Notes: generated by a model from the letters alone, not told the origin. 34,150 bases of DNA from Verrucomicrobiia bacterium (GCA_011525685.1 WYBW01000103.1:1-34150); one strand, 5' to 3'; numbered from the stretch's first letter, positions 15,164 through 23,877 are shown. Program-made: numbers and translations.

Positions 15164-15864
15164 AGTCGCCGGACGCGGGTCATTCAGACTTGGCGGACGC
15201 GTGCAGCCCACCGCGCCCATCGGCTGCGCGCAACGCCAGGTTGAAAGTCGTAGGCTGGGAGTGCCTGATCGTCGCGGTCCTCGGCATTGTCCTGGCGTTG
15301 GCCGCGAACGGGATTTCACCTCGCGGGCTGAGGCTCACCACGGATTACTTTCCCCGCTCGATCCAAAACGCCGCGCCCGCCATCGCCGGTGCGACCCAAT
15401 CTCCAGTCGCCGACGCAACCGCCGTCGCTCTGACTCCCGCCGAGGAAGTGCTCGCCGCCCGACTTCAGGCCAAGGGACTGCGCCTGGTCACCAGCGATCA
15501 GGCGCTGCAACTCTTTCGCGACCCGCGTCGCGAGCAGGAGTTGATTGTTTTCATTGATGCCCGCAACGACTGGAATTATCAGCAAGGGCACATCCCCGGC
15601 GCCCTTCAGTTCGATCATTATCGCGCCGCCGACTACCTCGCCGCGGTGCTGCCCCTCTGCCAGACCGCCGATCTAATCGTGGTGTATTGCACGGGCGGCG
15701 ATTGTGAGGACAGCGAGTTTGCGGCCATCTTCCTGAATCAGGCCGGCGTGCCGGCGGAAAAACTTCTGGTGTACGCGGGCGGCATGGCGGAGTGGACCAC
15801 CCGGGGACTGCCGGTGGAAATCGGCGCGCGTCACAGCGGCAATGTGCCTCCCGATCATCCATGA
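15160..15864 (+). CDS. Membrane-anchored rhodanese-like protein
   Basis: 234 residues. One transmembrane segment at about 33-51 (WECLIVAVLGIVLALAANG) anchors a rhodanese domain at about 108-222. Rhodanese motifs include IDARNDWNYQQGHIPGALQF (133-151), the active-site loop starting YCTGGDC with C177 and a second cysteine C182, and VYAGGMAEW near the end. Rhodaneses carry sulfane sulfur as a cysteine persulfide. The domain probably faces the periplasm. The start overlaps the DUF1573 stop, and the stop overlaps the MauE gene start (both ATGA). Cotranscription with arsenic genes suggests sulfur or persulfide chemistry on the cell exterior, which is inference. Confidence 0.9.
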   Translation: MKSPDAGHSDLADACSPPRPSAARNARLKVVGWECLIVAVLGIVLALAANGISPRGLRLTTDYFPRSIQNAAPAIAGATQSPVADATAVALTPAEEVLAARLQAKGLRLVTSDQALQLFRDPRREQELIVFIDARNDWNYQQGHIPGALQFDHYRAADYLAAVLPLCQTADLIVVYCTGGDCEDSEFAAIFLNQAGVPAEKLLVYAGGMAEWTTRGLPVEIGARHSGNVPPDHP

Positions 15865-16361
15865 CTGCTGAAGCTTGCTCCCGGCTGCAACAAACAATGG
15901 ACTTTGCCGCCGTTTTGGGGCGTTGGTTCCTGGGAGCGCTCTTTGTTTACATGGGCTTGAGCAAGGCGATGGAGCCGGTCGAGTTCTTGAAACTGGTGCG
16001 GGAATATCAACTGGTGCAACACCCGCTGCTGTTGAATTCCCTTGCCGCGACCCTGCCCTGGTTTGAGGTTTTCTGCGGCCTCCTGTTGATTCTGGGCGTG
16101 GCGGTTCGCGGTTCGGCGGTGATGCTGCTCTTGATGCTGATTCCGTTCACGCTCGTGGTGCTGCAACGTGCGCTGGCCATGCAGGCGGAGTTGTCCATCC
16201 CCTTCTGCGCGGTGAAATTCGACTGCGGCTGCGGCGCCGGCGAGGTCCTCATCTGCCGCAAACTGGTCGAGAATGGCGCTTTGATCCTTTTGTCGTTGTG
16301 GCTCTTGACCGGCCTGGGTCGCCGGTGGAGCGCCCGGTACAGCCTCCTGCAGGCGGAGTAA
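15861..16361 (+). CDS. MauE/DoxX-family redox-associated membrane protein
   Basis: 166 residues from the ATG at 15861, chosen because it overlaps the rhodanese stop. Four transmembrane segments fall at about 16-35, 64-83, 85-102 and 138-155. After the third helix comes FDCGCGAGE (C122, C124), followed by LICRKLVENG (C132); this CGC pattern is typical of MauE/DoxX-type proteins. MauE is needed for disulfide formation in methylamine dehydrogenase, and relatives are thought to pass thiol electrons across the membrane. As the last gene of the ars operon it could recycle the rhodanese or DUF1573 cysteines. The family is fairly secure; the partner is inferred from the operon. Confidence 0.85.
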   Translation: MTAEACSRLQQTMDFAAVLGRWFLGALFVYMGLSKAMEPVEFLKLVREYQLVQHPLLLNSLAATLPWFEVFCGLLLILGVAVRGSAVMLLLMLIPFTLVVLQRALAMQAELSIPFCAVKFDCGCGAGEVLICRKLVENGALILLSLWLLTGLGRRWSARYSLLQAE

Positions 16362-16394
16362 TCCAACCGCTGTGCCCCCGGGCTGACACCGACG

Positions 16395-16607
16395 TGTGCT
16401 TTTCTCACTTTCTTGTCGGAGTCGTCGGGGCGATTTTGTAGCGCAAACTTCCAGGCTGCCGGATCGCGGATTTCCAATCCGCAAACGCTGCGAACTCCTG
16501 ACCTGCCACGTTGTGCCTCGGCCAGCCGACTGGAAGTCGGCGATACCGCAGGTTGGAAACTTGCGCCACGCCAGGAATGCCTGCCTGCAATAAACTGAGA
16601 TGCGCCC
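16395..16607. mobile_element. 213-bp MITE-like element, copy C (left end decayed)
   Basis: The right end TGAGATGCGCCC (16596-16607) and the 132-bp core (16438-16569) are intact; the left end is degraded to GTGTGCTTTTCTCA. Distances from core to ends (about 42 and 38 bases) equal those in copies A and D. No target duplication is recognisable. The remaining 16608-16893 holds no gene I can support and should contain the prfC promoter. Confidence 0.7.
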
Positions 16608-16893
16608 CAACGGAGTCTGGCGGCAAAAACGCACTTGTCGCCGACGAACAGCTTCGCCATCCTTCCCTCGTGCCCATTTTGGCTGTCAGCGGAACTGATG
16701 ATTTGCGCGCGGCTCTGAACGAACCGCGCCTGCCGCTTTGTATGCCGACGCCACCCTAGTCGCACCCCCTCGCGGGACGATGACTTCCGCGCTCTTGCTC
16801 GTCTCGGGCGTTGCGGCTGTTCTCATCTCGACGCGCCGCCAACCGGACGCGACACCGATCACGCAGGGCACAAACATCAGATTGCAACAAAGC

Positions 16894-18513
16894 ATGGAAA
16901 ATGAAATTTCACGACGGCGAACCTTTGCGATCATCTCGCATCCGGACGCCGGCAAGACCACGTTGACGGAGAAGCTTCTCCTGTACGGCGGAGCCGTTCA
17001 ACTGGCAGGCTCGGTAACCGCGCGCAAAAACCAGCGCGCCACCACGTCCGACTGGATGGAACTGGAACGCAAGCGCGGCATCTCGGTCAGTTCCACCGTA
17101 CTGCAGTTCGATTACCGCAATTACGTCGTCAACCTGCTCGACACGCCCGGCCACAAGGATTTCTCCGAGGACACTTATCGCGTGCTGATGGCCGTGGACT
17201 CGGTGGTGATGGTGATAGACGCCGGCAAAGGCATCGAGAGCCAGACCCGGAAACTTTTCGAGGTCTGCCGTCAACGCGGCGTGCCCATCTTCACCTTCAT
17301 GAACAAGCTGGACCGTCCCGCGCGAGATCCGCTGGCACTGCTCGATGAACTGGAGCGCGTGCTCGGCCTGCACGCTTATCCCGTGAACTGGCCGCTGGGC
17401 GACGGAGCGGAGTTTCGCGGCGTCTATGACCGACGCTTGAAGCAGGTGCATTTTTTCGAGCGCGTGCCGGGCGGCGAATACAGGGCGCCGGTGTCTGTGC
17501 ATGACCTGGCCGATCCAGTCGTTCGCGCGGCGATGTCACCGGACGTTTATGCTCACACGGTGGAAGAACTCGCCATGCTCGAAGGCGCGGGCGCGGCGTT
17601 CGATCATGCGAAAGTCCTCGCGGGCGAACTGACTCCCGTCTTCTTTGGCAGCGCGGTCAACAACTTCGGCGTGCAACTCTTGCTGGATGCGTTTCTCGAA
17701 TACTCACCGCCACCGCGCCCGCGCCACAGCACTAACGGCCTCATCGAACCCGACCACGAACCCTTCTCGGGTTTCATTTTCAAGATTCAATCGAACATGG
17801 ACCCGAAGCACCGCGACCAGATTGCGTTCCTGCGCATTTGCTCGGGCCGCTTCAAACGCGACATGCGGGTCGTCCATTCGCGCACCGGCGAAACGGTGCG
17901 GCTCTCCAGTTCGCACAAGCTCTTTGCCCGCGAGCGCGAAACCGTGGACGAGGCCTTTCCCGGTGACGTGATCGGATTGGTTGGCCATCCGGAATTCGGC
18001 ATCGGCGACACGCTCACCGAGGACCCGGACATCGTGTTCCACGAAATTCCGAGGTTTGCGCCGGAATGTTTTGCCCTGTTGCACGGTGCGGGCGCGAGCC
18101 AGTTCAAACGCTTCCGCGCTGGCCTCGAACATCTCCTGCAGGAAGGCGTCGTCCAAACTTTCTTCCTCAAGAACAGCCAGCAACGCGTGCCGATGTTGGG
18201 TGCCGTCGGCCCGCTCCAGTTTGAAGTCCTGCAATACCGCCTCAAGACCGAGTACGGCGCGGATTCCCGCCTCGAACCGGCTTCGTGGAAAATCATTCGC
18301 TGGGTCGCGCCCGAATCCGCTGCCGGGCTGACAGACGACCTCCTGCCCACCGGCAGCCGCCTGGCGGTGGACGACCGCGAACAAACCGTCGTCTTGTTTC
18401 CCGAGGAATGGGCCTGCAACTTTTTTGTGGAAAAAAATCCGAAACTGAAACTCACCGCTTTGCCCGCGCAACCCACCGCCATTGATTCCGCCCTCCACCC
18501 CCTATCAACATGA
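16894..18513 (+). CDS. prfC: Peptide chain release factor 3
   Basis: 539 residues, a translational GTPase that recycles RF1/RF2 from the ribosome after peptide release. G1 is SHPDAGKTT (15-23), G3 is DTPGHKDF (83-90) and G4 is NKLD (137-140). RNQRATTSDWMELERKRGISV in the switch region (46-66, interrupted only by K45) is specific to RF3. The length matches E. coli RF3 (529). The frame opens 52 codons earlier, but the ATG at 16894 fits the family N-terminus (ENEISRRRTFAIISHPDAGKT). It overlaps the next gene by ATGA. Part of the upstream gap is occupied by MITE copy C. Confidence 0.97.
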   Translation: MENEISRRRTFAIISHPDAGKTTLTEKLLLYGGAVQLAGSVTARKNQRATTSDWMELERKRGISVSSTVLQFDYRNYVVNLLDTPGHKDFSEDTYRVLMAVDSVVMVIDAGKGIESQTRKLFEVCRQRGVPIFTFMNKLDRPARDPLALLDELERVLGLHAYPVNWPLGDGAEFRGVYDRRLKQVHFFERVPGGEYRAPVSVHDLADPVVRAAMSPDVYAHTVEELAMLEGAGAAFDHAKVLAGELTPVFFGSAVNNFGVQLLLDAFLEYSPPPRPRHSTNGLIEPDHEPFSGFIFKIQSNMDPKHRDQIAFLRICSGRFKRDMRVVHSRTGETVRLSSSHKLFARERETVDEAFPGDVIGLVGHPEFGIGDTLTEDPDIVFHEIPRFAPECFALLHGAGASQFKRFRAGLEHLLQEGVVQTFFLKNSQQRVPMLGAVGPLQFEVLQYRLKTEYGADSRLEPASWKIIRWVAPESAAGLTDDLLPTGSRLAVDDREQTVVLFPEEWACNFFVEKNPKLKLTALPAQPTAIDSALHPLST

Positions 18514-19247
18514 ACCGATCCATCCCCAACGAACTCCGAAATCGCCACGGTGAGCGACTTGACTTCACCTATCACGCCGGCGCGCCGGAACTCTCCACGC
18601 TGGTCGTGCTCGGCCACGGCGTGACCGGCAACAAAGACCGACCGTTGCTGCTGGAACTCGCCAGCCAACTCGCGCAAACAGGCATTCACGCGTTGCGCCT
18701 TTCCTTTTCCGGCAATGGCAACTCGGATGGCCGATTCGCGGACAGCACGGTCTCCAAGGAAGTTGAAGACCTCGGCTCAGTGCTGGACGCGTTGCCCGGT
18801 TGGCGCGTCGGCTACGCCGGTCACAGCATGGGCGCGGCGGTTGGCGTGCTGCGCGCCAGCAGCGATTCGAGGATCAACTTCCTCATTTCACTGGCGGGCA
18901 TGGCGCACACCGCGGCGTTTGCGCAACGGGAGTTTTCCGGCGTCACTCCCGGTGCGGGCTGCATGTGGGACAAACCGGAGTGTCCGCTCTCCCAGGCCTA
19001 TCTGGACGACATGGCGCGCGTGAAAAGCGTGACCAACGCGGCGCGCCAGGTCCGCGTGCCGTGGTTATTCATGCATGGGCTGGCGGACGACGTCGTGCCG
19101 CCGCAGGATTCGCGCGATTTGTTCGCCGTGGCAACCGAACCCAAGCGGCTCGTTGAATTGCCCGAAGCTGATCACGTCTTTTCGGATCATCACGCCAGGG
19201 ACATGGCCAGCGCTGTGGTCGCTTGGATGCGAGAGATGAAACTGTGA
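18510..19247 (+). CDS. Alpha/beta hydrolase, serine aminopeptidase-like
   Basis: 245 residues, cytoplasmic, without a signal peptide. VVLGHGVTGNKDRP (32-45) forms the oxyanion region. The nucleophile elbow GHSMGAA gives S106, the acid is in HGLADDVVPP (D193 or D194), and the histidine is H222 in EADHVFSDH. This is the standard bacterial serine hydrolase layout; relatives include esterases and acylaminoacyl-peptidase-like enzymes. Its start codon overlaps the prfC stop, so it is translated from the prfC transcript. The substrate is unknown. Confidence 0.9.
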   Translation: MNRSIPNELRNRHGERLDFTYHAGAPELSTLVVLGHGVTGNKDRPLLLELASQLAQTGIHALRLSFSGNGNSDGRFADSTVSKEVEDLGSVLDALPGWRVGYAGHSMGAAVGVLRASSDSRINFLISLAGMAHTAAFAQREFSGVTPGAGCMWDKPECPLSQAYLDDMARVKSVTNAARQVRVPWLFMHGLADDVVPPQDSRDLFAVATEPKRLVELPEADHVFSDHHARDMASAVVAWMREMKL

Positions 19248-19251
19248 GAAC

Positions 19252-19608
19252 ATGTCACTCATGATGGACGACGCCACACTCGAACGTTTCAAGCAACAAC
19301 TTGAGGAACTGGAAGCCGAACTCCGCGACTCCGTGGAAGGAAAGGCCGACGCCACAGCGCCGGTGCAGGTGGACAGCTCCATCGGACGCCTTTCGCGCAT
19401 GGACGCCATTCAATCGCAGCAGATGGCACTCGGCTTGAAGGCCCGGCAGCAACAGGCACTGTTGCGCGTGCAGAATGCGCTCAAAGCCATCGCCAACGGC
19501 ACCTATGGCGAGTGTCGTCGCTGCAAAGGCCCGATTGCGACCGAGCGGCTCGAAGCCCAGCCCGATGCCGTATTCTGCGTGACGTGCGCGGAAAGGACCC
19601 AGCGTTGA
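19252..19608 (+). CDS. DksA/TraR-family C4 zinc-finger protein
   Basis: 118 residues. The N-terminal half is an alpha-helical coiled coil (LERFKQQLEELEAEL and following). A C-terminal C4 zinc finger has C88 and C91 (ECRRCKG) and C109 and C112 (FCVTC). Proteins of this family insert their coiled coil into the RNA polymerase secondary channel and alter initiation, as DksA does with ppGpp. It starts 4 bases after the hydrolase stop and probably shares the prfC transcript. The acidic coiled-coil tip residues of DksA are not clearly present, so it may be a functionally different relative. Confidence 0.88.
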   Translation: MSLMMDDATLERFKQQLEELEAELRDSVEGKADATAPVQVDSSIGRLSRMDAIQSQQMALGLKARQQQALLRVQNALKAIANGTYGECRRCKGPIATERLEAQPDAVFCVTCAERTQR

Positions 19609-19659
19609 TGGCGAAGGCGAAAGATTGAAAGTTCCCGTCGGCGACTCATAATTCATCAC

Positions 19660-19932
19660 ATGATCCTTGTGGAACAGGCAGGCCGGGAGGAGTGGCTGGT
19701 GACGGTCAAGGCCGCCACCACCACCCAACATCGCGTGCGTGTGACCACCGCCGATCTCGACCGTTTCACCGAAGGGCGCACGGCGGAGGAGTTGCTCCGC
19801 GAGAGCTTTCGCTTTCTGCTCGAACGCGAGTCGAACACTTCCATTCTCGACTCGTTCGATCTGCCACTCATCGGCCGTTATTTCCCGGAGTATGAGCGGG
19901 AGATTCGGCAGCGGTTGCGGGGAGCAAACTGA
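19660..19932 (+). CDS. Small conserved-looking hypothetical protein
   Basis: 90 residues, about balanced in charge, with an amphipathic pattern and no membrane segment. It opens with two strand-like stretches (EEWLVTVKAAT, HRVRVTTADLDRF). It then has a helix with an RTAEELLRESFRFLLER motif and closes with SFDLPLIGRYFPEYEREIRQRL. That ending, with a Y-F-P-E-Y patch, looks like a real conserved tail. I do not recognise a family. GC-rich codons like its neighbours and a position 51 bases after the DksA-like gene support it as real. Confidence 0.65.
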   Translation: MILVEQAGREEWLVTVKAATTTQHRVRVTTADLDRFTEGRTAEELLRESFRFLLERESNTSILDSFDLPLIGRYFPEYEREIRQRLRGAN

Positions 19933-19942
19933 ACCCCGGCCT

Positions 19943-20118
19943 TCACCCATTCTGCTTCCTGCGGCCAGCCAGTTCAGCGCAGAGCGAATCCTCCAGCGTC
20001 TCCTCAATGGCCACATACACCCCGCCCAGCACGAACACCGCCGCCACCGTCCTCACGTGCAGCGGCAGCGCGATGATCAGCACCGCCATCGCCGCCGCCA
20101 GAGTGAATGACGGAATCC
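19943..20118 (-). pseudogene. Fragment of an MFS transporter (internal part)
   Basis: Read on the minus strand in one frame, this stretch gives hydrophobic helices (LAAAMAVLIIALPL, then VAAVFVLGGVYVAIEET), then LEDSLCAEL, and soon a stop. The LEDSLCAEL segment recurs at 23587-23853, where a typical MFS C-terminus continues after it. No start codon or N-terminal half is present; a stop lies just upstream. It is a broken internal piece of a transporter gene, too short to be functional. It lies downstream of the beta-helix gene on the same strand. Confidence 0.65.
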
Positions 20119-20149
20119 ATGGTCACACGCCGGTGATGGGCTGTCCCAG

Positions 20150-23100
20150 TCAGGGTTGTCGCAGGCGGAAAAACAGTGTCGGTAGCATTGTGTCCACCGG
20201 CGTTCGCAAGTAGTTCGTGCCGCCAAGACCCGTGAGGTTCGTGTAAACGCCCCAGTTGGTCGTGCGCAAATCGGCGTTCGTCAGGACGGTGTAGCTCAAG
20301 CCTGTAACGCTGGGAAATCCGGCTTCAAAGTCCGCCCCGTCCAGCCGCATGGTGACGAACTGTAACGGCGGCACCACCGAGAGCGCCGGGCCAAACTCGC
20401 TCGAGTCGCCGGTGATCGAGTCGGTGGCGGTGGCGGTGAACCACCAACCGCTCCAATCGCCGCTGACGTTGAAGCTGAACGGCGCGTTGCCCGCTGCGTC
20501 CGTTGTCACATTCAGCCGCGCCACAAAAACGTCGCCCTCGCCGTGGCCGCTGGGATCGGCGGCGGCGTTGCGGAACAACTCGACCGCAAACGTCCGCGAT
20601 GGTGTCGAGTGAAGCAGGCCGGAAAGCACCGTGGTGCCGCCCGCCGTGGCGTTGGTCAACTCGGGAAAGTTTTGCAGACCATTCGGGCCGAAATCGAAAT
20701 CCAGCGGGTCGTTCGGAGTGACGCCGGACGGGGGATCGTTGAAGACTTCGAGGTTGATGCCCAGGCCGCCATTGGCGGCGAGGGAGTTGGCGAGGAAACT
20801 GTTTCCCGTCGCCGCGCCGCCGCGCACGAGGATGCCATGCCCGCCGTTGTAGGCGATGCGGTTGCCGCTGCCCGGGACGGTGTCGCCCACGCGCACGTTG
20901 CTCGCGGAGTCGAGCAACACGCCGGGGCCGCTGTTGGGCAACGGATTCAGGCCGGTCACGTCCGTGCCGATGCGGTTGGTCCAGAGCATCCCGTTGGTGG
21001 TGGAGAGAAACGCGACGCCCGCGCCGCTGTTGCCGGAAACGAGGTTGTCCCAGACCATGCAATTGGGCGCGGCGCTCACGTGGACGCCGTTCGTGCCATT
21101 GGGCAGCGCGTTCGTGCCGCCGAGGTCGGTGCCGATTTGATTGCCGATCAGCCCCACGGCTTCCGTGATGCCGCTGAAACTGGGCGTGGCATACACGGCC
21201 ACGCCGTGCCCGGCATTGCCGGAGATCAGGTTGCCGTCGCTGGAGGAGCCGATGGCGATGTTGTTGGCGTCGTCGCGCACGTGAATGCCGTCGCCGCCGT
21301 TGGGCAACGCGGCCAGCCCGTCGGCGCGCGTGCCAAGGCGGTTGTTGAGAACAAAGTTGAACGCGCTGCCGCCGCCGGCAAAAACGACGCCGTGCGAGGC
21401 GTTGCCCGAGATCACGTTGCCGGCCAGCGGACTCGTGCCGCCAAGGTGGTTGCGGCGGCCTTCCACGCGCACGCCGCCACCGTTGGGAACGGGCAGGTGG
21501 CCGGCGGCGTCCGTGCCGATGAGATTGGCGCGCACAAAATTCGTGTGGCCGAGAATGAGCACACCCGCCTGGCCGTTGCCGGAGATGAGGTTGCCCGCGC
21601 CGGGTTGATCGCGTCCCACCCAGTTGCGCACGGCCTGCACGCGGACGCCGTTGCCGGCGTTGGCCAGGGCGCTTGCGCCGGTGCCGTCGGTGCCGATGCG
21701 ATTGCCGAGAATTTCGTTTTCGAACACGTCGCCGTTGATATCGGACAGCGCCACACCTGCCAGGCCGTTGGCGGAGATGAGATTGCCTTCGCCGGGATTC
21801 GGACCGCCGATCTGATTGTAGGACGCGCCGTCGGAGAGCAACACGCCGTTGCCGGCGTTGCCGCGATCCGGGAACAGTGGCGGCATGTAAGGCAGGCGGC
21901 GCGTGCCGGTGACATCCGGCCCGATAATGTTGCCGAGCACGCGATTGGTGCTGGTGCCCACGCCGGTCAGATGGACGCCGTTGTTGTGATTGCCGGAAAT
22001 GACATTGCCTTCGCCGGGTGCGCCGCCGCCGATGTCGTTGCGCGTCGCCCCGTTCGCGACAAACATTCCATCGCCACTGCCGCCGAAAACGCCGTTGGGC
22101 AGCGCGTTCGTGCCGGTGACGTCCGTGCCGACGAAATTGCCGAGCACGCGGTTGAACGACGTCTGATCGCCCAGCAGCGCGACACCGTGCAGCGAGTTGT
22201 TGGCGATGAGATTGCCTTCGCCAGGCAGCGCGCCGCCGATGAGATTGAATTGAGCGCCGTCATGCACAACCACGCCACGCGAGTTGGCGCTGGTGGCCGG
22301 GGTGAGTCCGAACGTGCCCGCCGCCGTGCCGTCGGGGTGCGTGCCGATGCGATTTCCCTGCACGCGGTTGTTGCGCGAGGCGGGGCCGTGAATCTCCACG
22401 GCATCGGTCGCGCCGCCAAACACATTGCCTTCGCCCGCTCCCGCGCCACCGATGCGGTTGTCTCCACAATGTTCCACGAGCACGCCCACGCCCATGCCGG
22501 AAACACCCAATCCGCACGGCGTCCATCCGCCCGGCAGGTTGCAGAACACTTCCGGCGGCTGGAAGCCAAACCAGTTGCCGGTGATTTGATTGGTGTGCGA
22601 CCGGCGCAGATGCACGCCGCCGCGCAGGTCGTGCAGAATGTTCGCCCCGACATGGGCGAAGAAATTCCCCGCGCCGGGCGCGCTCCCGCCGACGCGATTG
22701 CCGTGGCCGTCCTCGAACACCACGCCCGGCCCGGACGCGATCAACGCGGCGGGCACGAGACCGGGCTGGCCGATGAAATTGCCCTCGACCACGTTGGACA
22801 CGCCATCGAGGAAACGGATTTGCCAGCCGGGATTGGACGTCGTGAGATTGCGCTGCGCGGGAGTCGTGCCGCCAATGCGATTGTTTATTCCTTTCGCGCT
22901 GGTGATGGCGGCGTAGTTCGGCGCGGAGAGCGACGTGGTTTCATCCGTCCCGAACACGCAGGATTCAATCACGCAGTCCGAGACATTGCGGAGGTAGATG
23001 GCGCTGCGGCGATTGGTCACATCGCCGCCGGTCACAAAGCCCACGATGCGCAGGCCGCGAACCGTGACGGCATCGGCGCGCACGTCCAGGCCGTGAATGA

Positions 23101-23476
23101 CATTGGTGGTGGGATCGCCACCCGGCGGCAACGGCGGCGGCGTATTGGTCAGCACACTGCCGTCGAGCGTCACGAGATTCGTCGCGTTGAAGCCGAACGG
23201 CAGCGAATTGGGCAACGCGCCAGGCTGCGTCAGCGCGTCAATCGTCACCGCATCGGTGATGGGTGGCAGCCCGCCCGCCAGCGCGATGACATGCACGACA
23301 TTGGACGGCGGGATGTCGAAGTGGATGTGATCGTGACCAAGACCGGCATTGGCGGCGAGAATGGCCTCGCGCAACGAACCGGGGCCGGAATCCGCGGTGG
23401 TGGTGACAGTGAAGGTGGCGGCTTTCGAGGTGAAAACCCAGCTCGCCACAACCAGAAGAATTATTCTCTGAATCAT
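20150..23476 (-). CDS. Large secreted right-handed beta-helix protein with CSLREA-like start
   Basis: 1108 residues. A signal peptide (about 1-19, IILLVVASWVFTSKA) is followed by FTVTTTADSGPGSLREAI, the CSLREA-type opening of many secreted repeat proteins. From about residue 190 to 900 the sequence is built of some fifteen to twenty degenerate repeats of the kind N-x-IGG-x-x-PGEGN-x-ISGN-x-x-x-GV, alternating with VLGN-x-IGTD-x-TGT-x-ALPNG. This repeat pattern is NosD/pectate-lyase-like parallel beta-helix. The C-terminus (LPTLFFRLRQP) is a tail style seen in other large secreted proteins of this lineage. It probably sits on or outside the cell surface, binding or acting on polysaccharide. 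No catalytic residues were identified. Confidence 0.88.
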   Translation of the reverse strand: MIQRIILLVVASWVFTSKAATFTVTTTADSGPGSLREAILAANAGLGHDHIHFDIPPSNVVHVIALAGGLPPITDAVTIDALTQPGALPNSLPFGFNATNLVTLDGSVLTNTPPPLPPGGDPTTNVIHGLDVRADAVTVRGLRIVGFVTGGDVTNRRSAIYLRNVSDCVIESCVFGTDETTSLSAPNYAAITSAKGINNRIGGTTPAQRNLTTSNPGWQIRFLDGVSNVVEGNFIGQPGLVPAALIASGPGVVFEDGHGNRVGGSAPGAGNFFAHVGANILHDLRGGVHLRRSHTNQITGNWFGFQPPEVFCNLPGGWTPCGLGVSGMGVGVLVEHCGDNRIGGAGAGEGNVFGGATDAVEIHGPASRNNRVQGNRIGTHPDGTAAGTFGLTPATSANSRGVVVHDGAQFNLIGGALPGEGNLIANNSLHGVALLGDQTSFNRVLGNFVGTDVTGTNALPNGVFGGSGDGMFVANGATRNDIGGGAPGEGNVISGNHNNGVHLTGVGTSTNRVLGNIIGPDVTGTRRLPYMPPLFPDRGNAGNGVLLSDGASYNQIGGPNPGEGNLISANGLAGVALSDINGDVFENEILGNRIGTDGTGASALANAGNGVRVQAVRNWVGRDQPGAGNLISGNGQAGVLILGHTNFVRANLIGTDAAGHLPVPNGGGVRVEGRRNHLGGTSPLAGNVISGNASHGVVFAGGGSAFNFVLNNRLGTRADGLAALPNGGDGIHVRDDANNIAIGSSSDGNLISGNAGHGVAVYATPSFSGITEAVGLIGNQIGTDLGGTNALPNGTNGVHVSAAPNCMVWDNLVSGNSGAGVAFLSTTNGMLWTNRIGTDVTGLNPLPNSGPGVLLDSASNVRVGDTVPGSGNRIAYNGGHGILVRGGAATGNSFLANSLAANGGLGINLEVFNDPPSGVTPNDPLDFDFGPNGLQNFPELTNATAGGTTVLSGLLHSTPSRTFAVELFRNAAADPSGHGEGDVFVARLNVTTDAAGNAPFSFNVSGDWSGWWFTATATDSITGDSSEFGPALSVVPPLQFVTMRLDGADFEAGFPSVTGLSYTVLTNADLRTTNWGVYTNLTGLGGTNYLRTPVDTMLPTLFFRLRQP

Positions 23477-23506
23477 AAGTCGGTTGCGGTTGAGAATTTA
23501 AGGAAT

Positions 23507-23534
23507 CTCATAGCACACGACGCAAAAAAATCAA
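23507..23534 (-). promoter_or_regulatory. Possible promoter of the beta-helix gene
   Basis: On the minus strand a TTGATT hexamer (23529-23534) is followed after 16 bases by TATGAG (23507-23512), about 30 bases before the beta-helix start. The stretch is AT-rich in an otherwise GC-rich window. The match to a sigma-70 promoter is only fair. Confidence 0.25.
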
Positions 23535-23586
23535 TCCTCCTCCGGTCCAGTTTTTGATCTAAACCCCTGTTCCGAAGTCGGCAGTG

Positions 23587-23853
23587 TCAACTCCTCCGCA
23601 CCGCGCCAAGTCTCATCACCAGCACCGCCCCCGCCGCAAACAAAACTGCGCTATATCCAAACGCCACGCTCGTCCCGAACGCCGTCCACAGCACGCCCAC
23701 CACCGCGCTCGACACGGCATCGCCCACGCCGTTCACCGTCGCCAGCACGCCAAAGCCCATCCCGTGATGCTCCGCGCCCACCAGTTCCGCGCACAACGAA
23801 TCCTCCAGCGCCGCAACGATTTTCTCCGTCCGGCACCCGGCCCCGCTCAACAC
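23587..23853 (-). pseudogene. C-terminal remnant of an MFS transporter
   Basis: The last 75 or so residues are MFS-like: VAALEDSLCAELVGAEHHG, then GFGVLATVNGVGDAVSSAVVG, then two hydrophobic helices ending in LVMRLGAVRRS. The gene would need about 300 more residues upstream, but instead it runs into the end of an IS91-type transposase. The first codons (MLSGAGCRTEK) translate a 13-bp direct repeat shared with the transposase 3' end, so the boundary is a transposition or recombination junction. It shares LEDSLCAEL with the fragment at 19943-20118. Confidence 0.7.
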
Positions 23854-23877
23854 GCAACGCTCAACCGGCCCCGCTCA
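23837..23877. repeat. 13-bp direct repeat at the IS91 transposase 3' end
   Basis: CCGGCCCCGCTCA occurs at 23837-23849 and again at 23865-23877. The second copy contains the transposase stop codon; the first lies at the edge of the truncated MFS gene. This may mark the end of the inserted element. Confidence 0.55.

Noticed and set aside
16738..16893. 52-residue N-terminal extension of RF3
   Set aside because: RF3 proteins start close to the GTPase P-loop, and the ATG at 16894 gives the normal length.
20543..22900. Possible CRISPR array because of regularly spaced similar blocks
   Set aside because: The blocks are degenerate and in frame, encoding beta-helix repeats; direct repeats are not identical and spacers are not unique in the CRISPR sense.
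20543..23557. A 1004-codon open frame on the plus strand opposite the beta-helix gene
   Set aside because: It mirrors the GC-rich repeats of the true gene, has a composition rich in A, R, V and H with no fold-like pattern and no signal; the minus-strand protein has a signal peptide and regular repeats.
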